DNA of 64,000 nucleotides from AWTP1-13 sp963832445 (GTDB lineage: Bacteria; Pseudomonadota; Alphaproteobacteria; Rhizobiales; Hyphomicrobiaceae): NCBI GenBank assembly GCA_963832445.1, contig CAWHUM010000001.1, positions 1 to 64,000 of the forward strand. Reading direction: 5' to 3'. The notes beneath the pieces are model-generated. The model ran no database searches and was not told the origin of the DNA. It worked only from the letters and a program-made list of their open reading frames with translations. A program made the position numbers and the translations under genes. Below, in pieces: positions 1 through 8,016 of the stretch; position 1 is the stretch's first letter, and each line of letters starts with the position of its first letter.

Positions 1-277
1 AGTCCCGCAACCGCTCGAAGATGCGCTTGGCCGTGTGCTGCTGCTTCCTCGGCCGACCTTTGTCCTCGGCCAGGAGGCGATCGATGATGGCGATGAACGC
101 GCCCAGCTTCGGCTTCACCGGCGGCTTGGTGCGCCGGTAGCCCGGCGGCACCGAGAACCGCATCATCTTGGCAACCGTCCTCGGATCGATCCCAAACCGT
201 CGCGCCGCCGCCCGCTCGCTCAAACCCTCGACCTGAACCACGTACCTGACCTTCGCGTAGAGCTCCACCTGCTTCAT
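1..277 (-). CDS. istA: IS21 family transposase IstA, N-terminal part
   Basis: Translated from 277 down to the window edge, this gives about 92 residues starting MKQVELYAKVRYVVQVEG. A helix-turn-helix follows (SERAAARRFGIDPRTVAKM), then VPPGYRRTKPP and TAKRIFERLRD. This is the N-terminal DNA-binding part of IstA transposases of the IS21 type. The DDE catalytic core would lie beyond the window edge. Overlapping reading frames on the other strand are shadows. The protein recombines the IS ends together with the ATPase IstB, which is not visible here. Confidence 0.85.
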   Translation of the reverse strand, partial: MKQVELYAKVRYVVQVEGLSERAAARRFGIDPRTVAKMMRFSVPPGYRRTKPPVKPKLGAFIAIIDRLLAEDKGRPRKQQHTAKRIFERLRD

Positions 278-320
278 CCCCCGCCCTCTGCCGACGCCGG
301 CACAGGGCTTCCAGCTGCCG

Positions 321-383
321 GAATTTTACTCCGGCGCAACCGACCGAATCGGCCGCTTCACTGAGGGATTCTTGCTCCGGCGC
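321..383. repeat. Repeated terminal motifs of the IS21 end
   Basis: GAATTTTACTCCGGCGC (321-337) and GATTCTTGCTCCGGCGC (367-383) are direct copies 46 bp apart, between the IS terminus and istA. Multiple such repeats are typical transposase-binding sites of IS21 ends. Confidence 0.65.
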
Positions 384-649
384 TTACAGTCGGGCTGGCA
401 CTGTCGTCTTCATGTCTTGGCATCATGTCGGCTCCACGTTGGCTTGCGTGGAACCCATATACAGGCGCGCCCACACTCAACTAATTTTCAAGGAGACCCG
501 CGTGCCGCGGATACCCCTTAGATCGACGCGGCAAATTCGAAACAGCTTCGATTGGCCGTGCTTGACGACGCGCAAGTGCTTGTTTTTACGTGGTGTTTTT
601 GTCGGGGATTGACTTACGGAAGTAATTCCCGATGCGGCACGGCGGCGGT

Positions 650-997
650 TCAGGGCCGGGTCAGCCAGTCGTCGAGGAAGTGACGGCCGGCGCCGTCCTC
701 CACCGCCACGATCCAGATGTCGGGATCGAAGGCGAGCTGGCGCTGCAGGTAGTCGTCGGCCTCCGGCTCGGGGACGGGATTGCGCTCCAGGCATGGCTGC
801 CAGCGCCGCTCTTCGCGCGCTTCCTCAAGGCCCGCGGGCGCGGGGCCGAACAGAAGCGCTGTGCCGTCGAGCCGGCTCACCTTGATGTAGATGGAACCGG
901 CATCGGCATCGCCGCGACGGACCAGCACCGCGGGGGCGCCCTCGAGCTGGCAGCGCCTGATGTAGGCCTTGACCCAGATTTCCGACTTCAAGCGCAT
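650..997 (-). CDS. DUF1491 family protein
   Basis: A 115-residue protein beginning MRLKSEIWVKAYIRRCQ and containing RRGDADAGSIYIKV and LDGTALLFGPAP. It matches the alphaproteobacterial DUF1491 family in length and motifs. There is no signal peptide or membrane segment, so it is a soluble cytoplasmic protein. Its biochemical role is unknown. It lies next to a peptidoglycan-binding protein and near DUF5330 and sufE, an arrangement I recall as common in Hyphomicrobiales. The 250 bases between it and the IS end hold no recognisable gene. Confidence 0.8.
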   Translation of the reverse strand: MRLKSEIWVKAYIRRCQLEGAPAVLVRRGDADAGSIYIKVSRLDGTALLFGPAPAGLEEAREERRWQPCLERNPVPEPEADDYLQRQLAFDPDIWIVAVEDGAGRHFLDDWLTRP

Positions 998-1058
998 GGC
1001 GGGCTAAACTAGTGTACCGGCGCTGCCGCGCAAGCGCCGGCGCCCACCAGAGCCCTGT

Positions 1059-1766
1059 TCAGCGCGCTTCGGCCGATTTCAGCTTGGCGGTGTCTTGCAG
1101 GCGCACGTAGACGTCGGCCGACACGCGGCCCTTGGCGGGCACCAGGCCCTGATCCAACTCGAAGGCGCGGATGGCCGCCACGGTGTCGACGCCCAGCCGA
1201 CCATCGAGTGGGCCAGGCCGGTAGCCCTTGGCGGCGAGCAGACGCTGAACCTGCTTGATCACCTCCTCGGCGTGCGCTGAGCGCACCTCGCGCGCGCCAG
1301 CCACCTCGCTGGACGGCGCGCCGAGCAGCAAGCGGGAGAGCAGCGCCTCCGTTGCTTCGCCCGTCAGCGGCAGGCGGTTGTCGTACTCATAGGCCATGAT
1401 GGCTGCCCGTGTGACGGGGCGCATGACGCCGTCGCTCGTCACTGGGCCGAACCCGCGCTGGCCGAGCTCGCGTTGTATGCCCCGAATTGTATCGGCGCCG
1501 GCCTCGTCGGGCAGCGCGCCGGTTACGAGATCGGACTTGGACGAATTGGGCTTGAGGGCGGTGCGCTTGCCCGCATCGGCGGCCTGCGAGCCCGGCTTGC
1601 CAGGCTGCGCGCGCCGCCCGCGATCCTCAGCAGGCCGGCCCGAAGCCTCACTGGCCACCCTTCGGCTGTCGGCCGCATCACCCTGCATGTAGAGCGCGTT
1701 GTAGGTGACACCGGTCGCCAGCAGGACGAAGCTCGCGAGCGCGACCTGTGCTTGGCGTGGCGTCAT
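1059..1766 (-). CDS. Membrane-anchored protein with two peptidoglycan-binding domains
   Basis: A 235-residue protein. The start at 1766 is chosen because AAGGAGG lies 7 bases upstream; a longer frame exists to 1808 but lacks this site. Residues 5-27 form a membrane anchor (VALASFVLLATGVTYNAL). A charged, disordered linker follows to about residue 85. Then come two PG_binding_1-like domains, around residues 90-150 (IQRELGQRGFGPVTSDGVM) and 170-230 (VQRLLAAKGYRPGPLDGRL). It should sit in the inner membrane with the repeats in the periplasm touching murein. No catalytic domain is attached, so it is probably a structural or adaptor protein. Confidence 0.8.
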   Translation of the reverse strand: MTPRQAQVALASFVLLATGVTYNALYMQGDAADSRRVASEASGRPAEDRGRRAQPGKPGSQAADAGKRTALKPNSSKSDLVTGALPDEAGADTIRGIQRELGQRGFGPVTSDGVMRPVTRAAIMAYEYDNRLPLTGEATEALLSRLLLGAPSSEVAGAREVRSAHAEEVIKQVQRLLAAKGYRPGPLDGRLGVDTVAAIRAFELDQGLVPAKGRVSADVYVRLQDTAKLKSAEAR

Positions 1767-2070
1767 ACGAGCCTCCTTACGCTTAATCTCACTGCGTCTT
1801 GGCCCCATTATTCGAAACGGCTTCTTAAGGAACTGTTAGCCAATCCGCCACGAGCGGAGATTCTTTGCGAGGTGCCTCAGGCGGCGAAGACCCGCCACCG
1901 GAGGCCGAAATCACAGGCTGTCCGGTTGCGGCCCGCAAAATCGATAAAATTCGATGCGAATTTGCCGAAGACTGTAGGATCCGATTTCGCGGGATCGATA
2001 GGTTTCTGCGTTAGGGCTACTGCGCCCGCGGCACAACCAGGACACACGCGGACTGAGCAGGGTGGCCTAC

Positions 2071-2403
2071 ATGTTCTTCGTAAAGCTGGCGTTCTGGCTT
2101 GGCGTCATGGTGATGCTGCTGCCTTCCGACGAGCAGCAGCAGGCCCGCTTCTACACGACCGCGACCACGGCAGTGGAGCGCGTCTCGACCTTCTGCGACC
2201 GCAACCCGCGCACCTGCACCATGGGCTCGGAAGCCTGGTCCACTTTCCTCCGCAAGGCGGAGTTCGCGGCTCGCCTGGTCGGCGACCTTGTGGGCTCCGG
2301 AGCGCGCAGGAGCGGGCTCGATGGGTCGCCGCCTCCGCCCCAGAAGATGAGCGGTACGCTGTCCCCGATGGACGTGCAGCCGGCCTGGCGCGGGCCGACC
2401 TGA
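2071..2403 (+). CDS. DUF5330 family small membrane-anchored protein
   Basis: About 110 residues, starting at ATG 2071 (MFFVKLAFWLGVMVMLLP) or three codons earlier at GTG 2062. One N-terminal hydrophobic segment is followed by a conserved stretch DEQQQARFYTTATTAVERV and a pair of cysteines (FCDRNPRTC), then a Pro-rich tail. This matches the DUF5330 family of alphaproteobacteria, whose function is not known. The protein is likely exported or anchored with a periplasmic C-terminus. It precedes sufE in the same direction. Confidence 0.75.
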   Translation: MFFVKLAFWLGVMVMLLPSDEQQQARFYTTATTAVERVSTFCDRNPRTCTMGSEAWSTFLRKAEFAARLVGDLVGSGARRSGLDGSPPPPQKMSGTLSPMDVQPAWRGPT

Positions 2404-2529
2404 GACCAGGCACCGCGCACGGCACGTCTTGCGCGAGCGGGTACAGTGGCCATATGCATGGCAGGGGTCCGGCTGCACGCCGGCCCATCTGCATGCATTG
2501 CGGCTCACTGAACCGGTGCCGGGCATTTC

Positions 2530-2961
2530 ATGTCCATCGATGACATCCGCGCGGACTTCGCCCTGCTCGACGACTGGGAAGACCGCTATCGCTATCTGAT
2601 CGAGCTGGGGCGTGGACTCGCGCCCCTGCCTGAGGCGCTGCGCACGGAAGCCAACAAGGTGCGCGGCTGCGCCAGTCAGGTGTGGCTCGCCAGCAGCACG
2701 CACGCGAATGGCGCAGGGACACCACCGGTGCTCGAACTGAGGGGCGACAGCGACGCGCACATCGTGCGGGGCCTGATCGCGGTGCTGTTCGCTCTGTTCG
2801 ACGGCAAGACGGCCGAGGAGATCCTGGCCGCCGATGCCGGCACCGTGTTCGCGGGGCTCGGCCTCAAAGAGCATCTGACGCCGCAGCGCTCGAACGGGTT
2901 CTTCTCGATGGTCCAGCGCATCCGCGCCGACGCACAGGCGCTGGCCGCAGCGACGGCGTAA
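2530..2961 (+). CDS. sufE: SufE family cysteine desulfurase activator
   Basis: A 143-residue SufE protein. SufE takes persulfide sulfur from the desulfurase SufS on a conserved cysteine and passes it to the SufBCD scaffold for Fe-S cluster assembly in the cytoplasm. The acceptor cysteine is visible in KVRGCASQVWL (about residue 51). The N-terminal DWEDRYRYLIELG and C-terminal LKEHLTPQRSNGFFSMVQRI are family hallmarks, and the length is normal. No other suf gene is nearby, so it is a stand-alone copy. A hairpin terminator follows. Confidence 0.93.
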   Translation: MSIDDIRADFALLDDWEDRYRYLIELGRGLAPLPEALRTEANKVRGCASQVWLASSTHANGAGTPPVLELRGDSDAHIVRGLIAVLFALFDGKTAEEILAADAGTVFAGLGLKEHLTPQRSNGFFSMVQRIRADAQALAAATA

Positions 2962-2995
2962 TGCCTCGCTATCGACCGAACCCTGAATGAAGAAG

Positions 2996-3020
2996 GGCCG
3001 CCTCCCGAAGGGAGCCGGCC
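2996..3020. terminator. Hairpin between convergent sufE and dctP-like gene
   Basis: GGCCGCCTCCC-GAA-GGGAGCCGGCC forms an 11-bp stem with one mismatch and a 3-base loop, placed between two convergent genes. No strong U-tract follows on the plus strand, so termination strength is uncertain. Confidence 0.55.
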
Positions 3021-3063
3021 CCGACCTTAGTGCAACATCCGAAGGCTTGAGACGTGTGTGGTC

Positions 3064-4173
3064 TCAAGAGCGTTGATTGCGATAGCGGATCATGTAGCCG
3101 TCCATGGTGTTGTCGGTCACCTGGTGCCACAGGTAGCCATCGGCCATGAAGGCTGTGTAGCTATCGTAGAGCTTCTTGAAGGCTGCGTTCTTCTGGTTGA
3201 TCTCGGCGTAGAGTTCCTGGGCCGCTTTGTAGCAGGCGTCCATGACCTCGGGCGAGAACGGCTGCAGGGTCGCGCCCTGGCTGATAAGACGCTTGAGCGC
3301 GGCCGCGTTGCTTGCATCATATTTGGACGCAACCCAGGTGTTGACCTCGAGAACCGCCGACGTCAGCGCTTCCTTGTAGAGCTTGGGCAGGGCGTTGAAC
3401 TTCTCGAGATTGGCGATGAAGCCGCCGGTCGAGCTCGGCTCCCACCAGCCCGGATAGTGATAGAACTTCGCAACCTTGTAGAAGCCGAGCTTCTCGTCGT
3501 CGTGCGGCCCGACCCACTCGGCGCCATCGATCGTGCCCTTCTCGAGCGCCGGATAGATGTCGCCGGCACCAATCTGCTGCGGCACGACGCCGATGCGCTG
3601 CACGATCTTGCCGGCAAAGCCTCCGAGCCGGAACTTGAGACCCTTCAAGTCGTCGATCTTGGTGATCGGCTTGCGGAACCAGCCACCCATCTGGGCGTTG
3701 GTGTTGCCGCCCGGGATGAAGTGGCAGTTGTAGCCCTTCAGGAACTCGTTGAGCAGGCCCTGTCCGCCGCCATGGATCAGCCACGCGTTCTGCATGCGGC
3801 TGTTCATGCCGAACGGCAGCGCCGAGCCGAACACGAAGGAGTCGTCCTTGCCGAAGTAGTAGTAGAGGGCGGTGTGGCCGCATTCGACGTTGCCCGCCTG
3901 GACGGCATCGAGCACCTGCAGGGCGCCGACGATCTCGCCCGCGGCGAAAGTCTGGATCTGGAACTTGTTGTCGGTCAGAGCCGCGACGCGCGTGGCGATA
4001 AGCTCAGCGCCGCCGTAGAGGGTGTCGAGCGACTTCGGCCAGCTCACCGTCTGGCGCCATTTGACCTCGGGCATCGACTGGGCGATCGCCGGTGCCGCGA
4101 CGGTTGCGGCCGCCGCGCCGATGCCGCCCGCACCGGCAGCCTTGATGAACTTACGCCTGGTAACCTTGGACAT
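3064..4173 (-). CDS. TRAP transporter substrate-binding protein (DctP family), Tat-exported
   Basis: A 369-residue periplasmic binding protein. The N-terminus has a twin-arginine signal (TRRKFIKAAGAGG) with an AxA-type cleavage near APAIAQS. The mature part contains SWPKSLDTLYGGAELIA and DAVQAGNVECGHTALYYY. It also has the ligand-site region GLKFRLGGFAGKI and TIDGAEWVGPHDDEKLGF, which point to the TakP-like branch that binds 2-oxo acids or similar carboxylates. No DctQ/DctM permease genes are beside it, so it is an orphan that must use a transporter encoded elsewhere. The substrate is inferred only. Confidence 0.88.
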   Translation of the reverse strand: MSKVTRRKFIKAAGAGGIGAAAATVAAPAIAQSMPEVKWRQTVSWPKSLDTLYGGAELIATRVAALTDNKFQIQTFAAGEIVGALQVLDAVQAGNVECGHTALYYYFGKDDSFVFGSALPFGMNSRMQNAWLIHGGGQGLLNEFLKGYNCHFIPGGNTNAQMGGWFRKPITKIDDLKGLKFRLGGFAGKIVQRIGVVPQQIGAGDIYPALEKGTIDGAEWVGPHDDEKLGFYKVAKFYHYPGWWEPSSTGGFIANLEKFNALPKLYKEALTSAVLEVNTWVASKYDASNAAALKRLISQGATLQPFSPEVMDACYKAAQELYAEINQKNAAFKKLYDSYTAFMADGYLWHQVTDNTMDGYMIRYRNQRS

Positions 4174-4373
4174 TCCCTTCCTCCTGAGTGCAGAAGCCGG
4201 TCAACGCGGTCTTCTAAGTTGCGCGAGAATCGCGACCGCCAAGCACGGTTGCGACACTTTCGACGCAACAACGTTCCCGGCCGAGGCGGCACCATAGAGG
4301 TTTTTGTGCGCAGGGTGAACACGACATTCGTCGACCGTGACGATTGGCTCACCCATCGAACCGTGGAGGCCGT

Positions 4374-5135
4374 TCACTGCCCCATGAGGCGCGCGTAACC
4401 CTGCTCCAACGCCTCATCCAACAACTGCCGGTAGATCCGATGGCTGGGGTGGCCAACGGCCAGCTCGCCAAGGGCTACGTCGCCGAAATCATCCCTCTTT
4501 GCATAAACAATAGGCGCACTCACGGGCACCAGCGCTGCGCGCTGTTTGTGCAAGGTCGTGATCAGGCCGCGCATGTGGCCTGTGGCATCGAGCTGGGAGA
4601 CCACAATCATGCGCATGGCTCCCTTGGTCAGGGAAACCAGGTGGATGTACATGGACGAAGCTGGAACATAGAGGCGACCGCGATGCAGGTAGGGCTTGTC
4701 GGGGCGATCGCGCTCCTGGAACAGCAGGCTCGGCCAATCCTCGTCCCACGAGATGTCGGTGCGATAGGCCATGACGCCGCCCGCAACCGAGAACGAGGGG
4801 CGCACCGTGAGATACGAGCCGATGTAGTGGTCGACACCACCACGCGTGTAGGCGCCCATGTAGACCGGCGCGGCCTTGGCTTCGTGGTTTTCCGGCTCAG
4901 GTAGGTCACTGGATTGTCGGCTCCACCGACCCTTGACCTTGTCGAAGTCCAGCCCCAGCACCATGCACACGTCGAACAGGGTCTGATCGCGCACGGTGCG
5001 GCCGGAGAGCAAATTCTGAATGGTCTTCTCGTGGCAGTCGGCAGCATCCGCAAGCTCGGCCTGCGTCATCTTCTTCTCGATCATCGCTGTCTTGATGAGC
5101 TGGATCGATGCGGAAGGCTTGGCGTCCATGCGCAT
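4374..5135 (-). CDS. XRE-family transcriptional regulator with unknown C-terminal domain
   Basis: 253 residues (ATG at 5135; an alternative ATG is at 5129). Residues about 12-65 form a Cro/C1-type helix-turn-helix (MTQAELADAADCHEKTIQNL then LSGRTVRDQTLF). The C-terminal 150 residues are a beta-rich soluble domain (YMGAYTRGGVDHYIGSYLTV and GRLYVPASSMYIHLVSLTKG) that I do not assign to a known sensor family. The layout suggests a one-component regulator with a ligand or partner domain. Neighbouring genes do not reveal its target. Confidence 0.7.
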   Translation of the reverse strand: MRMDAKPSASIQLIKTAMIEKKMTQAELADAADCHEKTIQNLLSGRTVRDQTLFDVCMVLGLDFDKVKGRWSRQSSDLPEPENHEAKAAPVYMGAYTRGGVDHYIGSYLTVRPSFSVAGGVMAYRTDISWDEDWPSLLFQERDRPDKPYLHRGRLYVPASSMYIHLVSLTKGAMRMIVVSQLDATGHMRGLITTLHKQRAALVPVSAPIVYAKRDDFGDVALGELAVGHPSHRIYRQLLDEALEQGYARLMGQ

Positions 5136-5206
5136 GGGTTGCTTAAGTCACCGGCTGTGCCCGTCAGCTTGAGCGTAGCCGAAACCAAGGCCGGTGGGCA
5201 GGCCCT

Positions 5207-5938
5207 TCAGTGCGGCAGCACGAACGCTCCCCACAGCAAGACGAGGCCGGCGCCGGCAAGCAGCAGATCCATCAACAGCCGGAACCGCTCGGCGTCGAGC
5301 CGCAGCACGAAATCCTTGGCGAGGCGCGAGCCGATCATCAGGCTGGAGCCGATCAAAAGTCCGCGGACGATCGTCTCGACCGGCAAGGCATCGAAGCGGC
5401 GGAACACCATTGCCTTGGTGATGCCGATGGCCATGGAGCCCAGCGCCTCGGTGGCAAGATAGGCGCCTTTCACGAGGCCGTAGGCCAAGAAGAAGGGCGT
5501 ATTGATCGGCCCGGTCGATGCGACCATGCCCGACAGAAAGCCGATGCCGGCGCCGACCAGCGTCAGGTGCCATGGCTTCACCCGCAGTCCACGCGCCAGC
5601 AGCCAGCGCCGCGCCGGGATCATCACCAGGAACAGGGCGCCGAGAAAGCCCTCGACCAGGCGTGGATCGAGGACGAGCAGCGAGCGCGCACCGAGCGCGG
5701 CCATCGGCACGGCGGTCACGCAGTAGTAGGCGTTGGCGCGCCAATCGATCTCGCGCCACCACACGAGGACCCGTGACAGGTTGGCCAGCAGTGCCGCAAT
5801 CGCCATGATCGGCACGGCCTCGCGCGGTCCGAACGCGAACATCAGCGCCGGCATCAGCATGATGGAGGCGCCAAACCCCACGATGCCGGAAATCGTGCCT
5901 GCGGCGAGACCGAGTGCCAGCACAGCCAACCACGTCAT
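5207..5938 (-). CDS. Sulfite exporter TauE/SafE family permease
   Basis: 243 residues from ATG 5938; a longer frame to 6001 adds a polar tail before the first membrane helix and is less likely. About eight hydrophobic segments are visible. The N-terminal GTISGIVGFGASIMLMPAL and its internal echo GIGFLSGMVASTGPINTPFF are the two inverted signature repeats of the TauE/SafE (DUF81) fold. Members move small sulfur-containing or organic anions across the inner membrane. The substrate cannot be read from sequence. It stands alone between an XRE gene and a divergent membrane protein. Confidence 0.85.
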   Translation of the reverse strand: MTWLAVLALGLAAGTISGIVGFGASIMLMPALMFAFGPREAVPIMAIAALLANLSRVLVWWREIDWRANAYYCVTAVPMAALGARSLLVLDPRLVEGFLGALFLVMIPARRWLLARGLRVKPWHLTLVGAGIGFLSGMVASTGPINTPFFLAYGLVKGAYLATEALGSMAIGITKAMVFRRFDALPVETIVRGLLIGSSLMIGSRLAKDFVLRLDAERFRLLMDLLLAGAGLVLLWGAFVLPH

Positions 5939-6171
5939 GGCGCTCGCACGATGCGCAGGCGCATTGCTTCCTCCCGCCGCCACGCTCTGCGACCTGCGCA
6001 CTGGCGGCTCGTTGATTGCCGTGACGTTACGCCGATTTGCGGCCGCCCGTCACATTCCGTGTGACCGATGGCTGCAAGGCTGCGGCCAGGCTGGCCGGAC
6101 TATTGACAGCAACAATGGTGTCCCCGCATGAGATAAAAGTGCCGCGTGCGGCCGGCTCTTGGGAGGTTGCG

Positions 6172-6903
6172 ATGACGACAGTTGCCAGCACTCCGGCGCA
6201 GAGCGGCCCTACTGTCGCCGGGCCGACGTCCATCCGAATCTACGAGTACTCCGACATGGTCTACTGGTGGGCCATCTGGTTCGCCGCGCTCGTTGGCATG
6301 GTTCTTACCTACGCTTTCGGTGAAAGCTTCATGGTCGGTGACAAAGCCGTCAAGATCGCCACCAGTCCGTGGCTCGGCATCGGCTTCCTGCTGATCATGT
6401 TTGGCGTACTGATCTTCACCCAGTTGCGAGCGCGCGGCATCTACGCCGTCATCATGCTGCTGGCCGTCGCTGTCATCGGCCTGCTGGTGCACATGGTGAT
6501 CGGGTGGGCCTTCATCTGGGACCTGGTCACGCTGGTGAAGGTGCACATGAACATGGCCTTCTACGTGATGGTGTTCATCATCTCGTTTGCGCTTTGGGTG
6601 TACGTCACCTTCATCCATGCCCGCCTGACATACGGGGTCGTCAATCCCGGCGAGATCGGATGGCACTCGCCGCTGACCGGTCGCGTCGAGACCTATAGGC
6701 CGCTCAACTTCCAGGTGATAAAGCGCAGCGACGATCTCGTCGTGCACGCACTGCTCGGACTTCGGTTTCTCGGCCTCGGCACGGGCGACATCGAGGTCAA
6801 GTTCGACGTGCCGGGCGGCGGCAGCCAGCACCACGTTTTCAAGAATGTCTGGCGTCCCGACAAGAAGATCGGGAACATGGAGCTCCTGATACAGGACCGA
6901 TAG
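6172..6903 (+). CDS. Multi-pass membrane protein of unknown function with possible PH-like C-terminus
   Basis: 243 residues. The start at 6172 is chosen for the GGGAGG 6 bases upstream; the open frame extends to 6037. After a polar N-terminus (IRIYEYSDMVYWW) there are about four to five membrane helices (around residues 25-45, 65-85, 90-120, 125-150). A soluble C-terminal domain follows (PLNFQVIKRSDDLVVHALLG, GTGDIEVKFDVPGG). The alternation of short strands around GLGTGDIEVKF recalls bacterial PH-type domains that follow membrane helices, but this is only a resemblance. A strong terminator follows. No function is assigned. Confidence 0.6.
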   Translation: MTTVASTPAQSGPTVAGPTSIRIYEYSDMVYWWAIWFAALVGMVLTYAFGESFMVGDKAVKIATSPWLGIGFLLIMFGVLIFTQLRARGIYAVIMLLAVAVIGLLVHMVIGWAFIWDLVTLVKVHMNMAFYVMVFIISFALWVYVTFIHARLTYGVVNPGEIGWHSPLTGRVETYRPLNFQVIKRSDDLVVHALLGLRFLGLGTGDIEVKFDVPGGGSQHHVFKNVWRPDKKIGNMELLIQDR

Positions 6904-6931
6904 GCCTGCCGCAGCCAGCCTTCGATCGAAC

Positions 6932-6974
6932 AAAAAGAGGCGGCGGATACGCGAGGCATCCGCCGCCTTGTTTT
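6932..6974. terminator. Bidirectional rho-independent terminator
   Basis: AGGCGGCGGAT (6938-6948) and ATCCGCCGCCT (6958-6968) form a perfect 11-bp stem with a 9-base loop. A-tract CAAAAAG precedes it and TTGTTTT follows, so it can serve both the plus-strand membrane protein gene and the convergent rlpA gene. Confidence 0.9.
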
Positions 6975-6992
6975 GTGCAATGCCCGGCCTGT

Positions 6993-7592
6993 TCAGCGGC
7001 CGAGGATCGTGACGCTCACCCGCGCCAGTCCCTGCCCGATCATGCCGATCACACCGGCTGCACCGCGCGAGAGATCGATGATGCGGCCGCCGACGAAGGG
7101 CCCGCGGTCGTTGATGGTGACGTTGACCGAGCGGCCGTTGCCGAGATGCGTGACACGCACCTTCGTGCCGAAGGGCAGCGTGCGGTGGGCGGCCGTCATG
7201 CCGTCGGGGTTGAACCTGGCGCCGGAAGCGACAACGCTGCCCTGATAGTAGTACGAGGCCATGCCGTTGGTGCCTGAGCCGGCCGACACATGTGTGCGCG
7301 TGTCAGTGCGGTGCGCTCTGCGCACCGAGCGATGCGCGGTGCGGCGCAGAGAACGCCGAGCGACTTGATGATGGCGTCGCTGGCTCCGCGCGCTATGGCG
7401 CGCAGAGCGGCGCTTGGAAATGCGTGCGCGGGTGAAGCGCTTGCGCTCGGCCTTGCGCTCGCCGGACCAGCCCTGGCCCCGCTCGCGCATCTCGCTCTTG
7501 CGCACATGATCGCCCGTACTTGCCGCCGCCGGCAGTGGGGCCGCGGTAATCACCAACAGCGCGAACAGCGCTGCCAACCAACTGATCTTCAT
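6993..7592 (-). CDS. rlpA: Septal ring lytic transglycosylase RlpA family protein
   Basis: 199 residues from ATG 7592 (AAGGAAAAG upstream). A Sec signal peptide (LAALFALLVITAAPLPAAAS) leads into a very Arg/His/Ser-rich linker (about residues 35-105). The C-terminal double-psi beta-barrel follows (GMASYYYQGSVVASGARFNP, then FGTKVRVTHLGNGRSV and INDRGPFVGGRIIDLS). RlpA enzymes cleave glycan strands lacking stem peptides, and the Asp in INDRGPF is the conserved catalytic candidate. There is no lipobox and no SPOR domain, so it is a short secreted form. It shares the terminator at 6932-6974 with the convergent gene. Confidence 0.88.
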   Translation of the reverse strand: MKISWLAALFALLVITAAPLPAAASTGDHVRKSEMRERGQGWSGERKAERKRFTRARISKRRSARHSARSQRRHHQVARRSLRRTAHRSVRRAHRTDTRTHVSAGSGTNGMASYYYQGSVVASGARFNPDGMTAAHRTLPFGTKVRVTHLGNGRSVNVTINDRGPFVGGRIIDLSRGAAGVIGMIGQGLARVSVTILGR

Positions 7593-8016
7593 TGTTTTCT
7601 TTTCCTTTTGCACATGACGCGTCGGGCCGGGTTGCGGACCACAAAGCGGGTCAATGCGAAAACGCTGCGCGCGTTCCCGAACCGACCGTTTTGCGATGCC
7701 CGTTAGTAGGTTGTCTGACCGCCTACAGTTGTTCCCCGAGCCGACAACCGGAATCCCGCGATGGCGCTGCCGCATTTGGGCTCGAAGCCATGTTCCGGCG
7801 ACGCGAAAACCAGCAACTCACGCCGCCGCGGTCAATGCGGAAATATGAACTGGATTCAAGCAATTGCCGCAGTTTTCTCAACTGCCACAGGTAAAAGCCT
7901 GCGCTTTCAGGCGAAGACACGCGGCGTGACGGCATGGCCACGCGACAAATGGTGTCACTCGAGGGACATGCGCGAGCGCTGTCGGCGCCCGCGCTGAAGC
8001 TTTGCGAAGGCCCGCG
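7593..8016. other. Intergenic stretch without recognised gene
   Basis: 424 bases between rlpA and an SDR gene, both on the minus strand. Short open frames exist on both strands but show no family motifs or convincing ribosome sites. No tRNA fold or clear repeat was found. It should contain the rlpA promoter. Confidence 0.5.

Larger units (their letters stand above)
1..388 (-). mobile_element. IS21-family insertion sequence, one end (partial)
   Basis: The istA-type reading frame starts at 277 and leaves the window at base 1. Read on the minus strand, the element begins at 388 with TGTAAGCGCCGGAGCAAG, matching the 5'-TG start usual for IS21 ends. Two related copies of a motif ending CTCCGGCGC lie inside this end, as expected for the repeated transposase-binding sites of IS21. 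The other end, istB and the target duplication are outside the window, so whether the element is intact cannot be judged. Confidence 0.8.

Noticed and set aside
412..612. 66-codon frame after the IS21 end
   Set aside because: No ribosome site, no motif and atypical composition; probably non-coding.
3058..4398. 446-codon open frame opposite the TRAP binding protein gene
   Set aside because: It mirrors the codon pattern of the real gene on the minus strand and has no family motifs.
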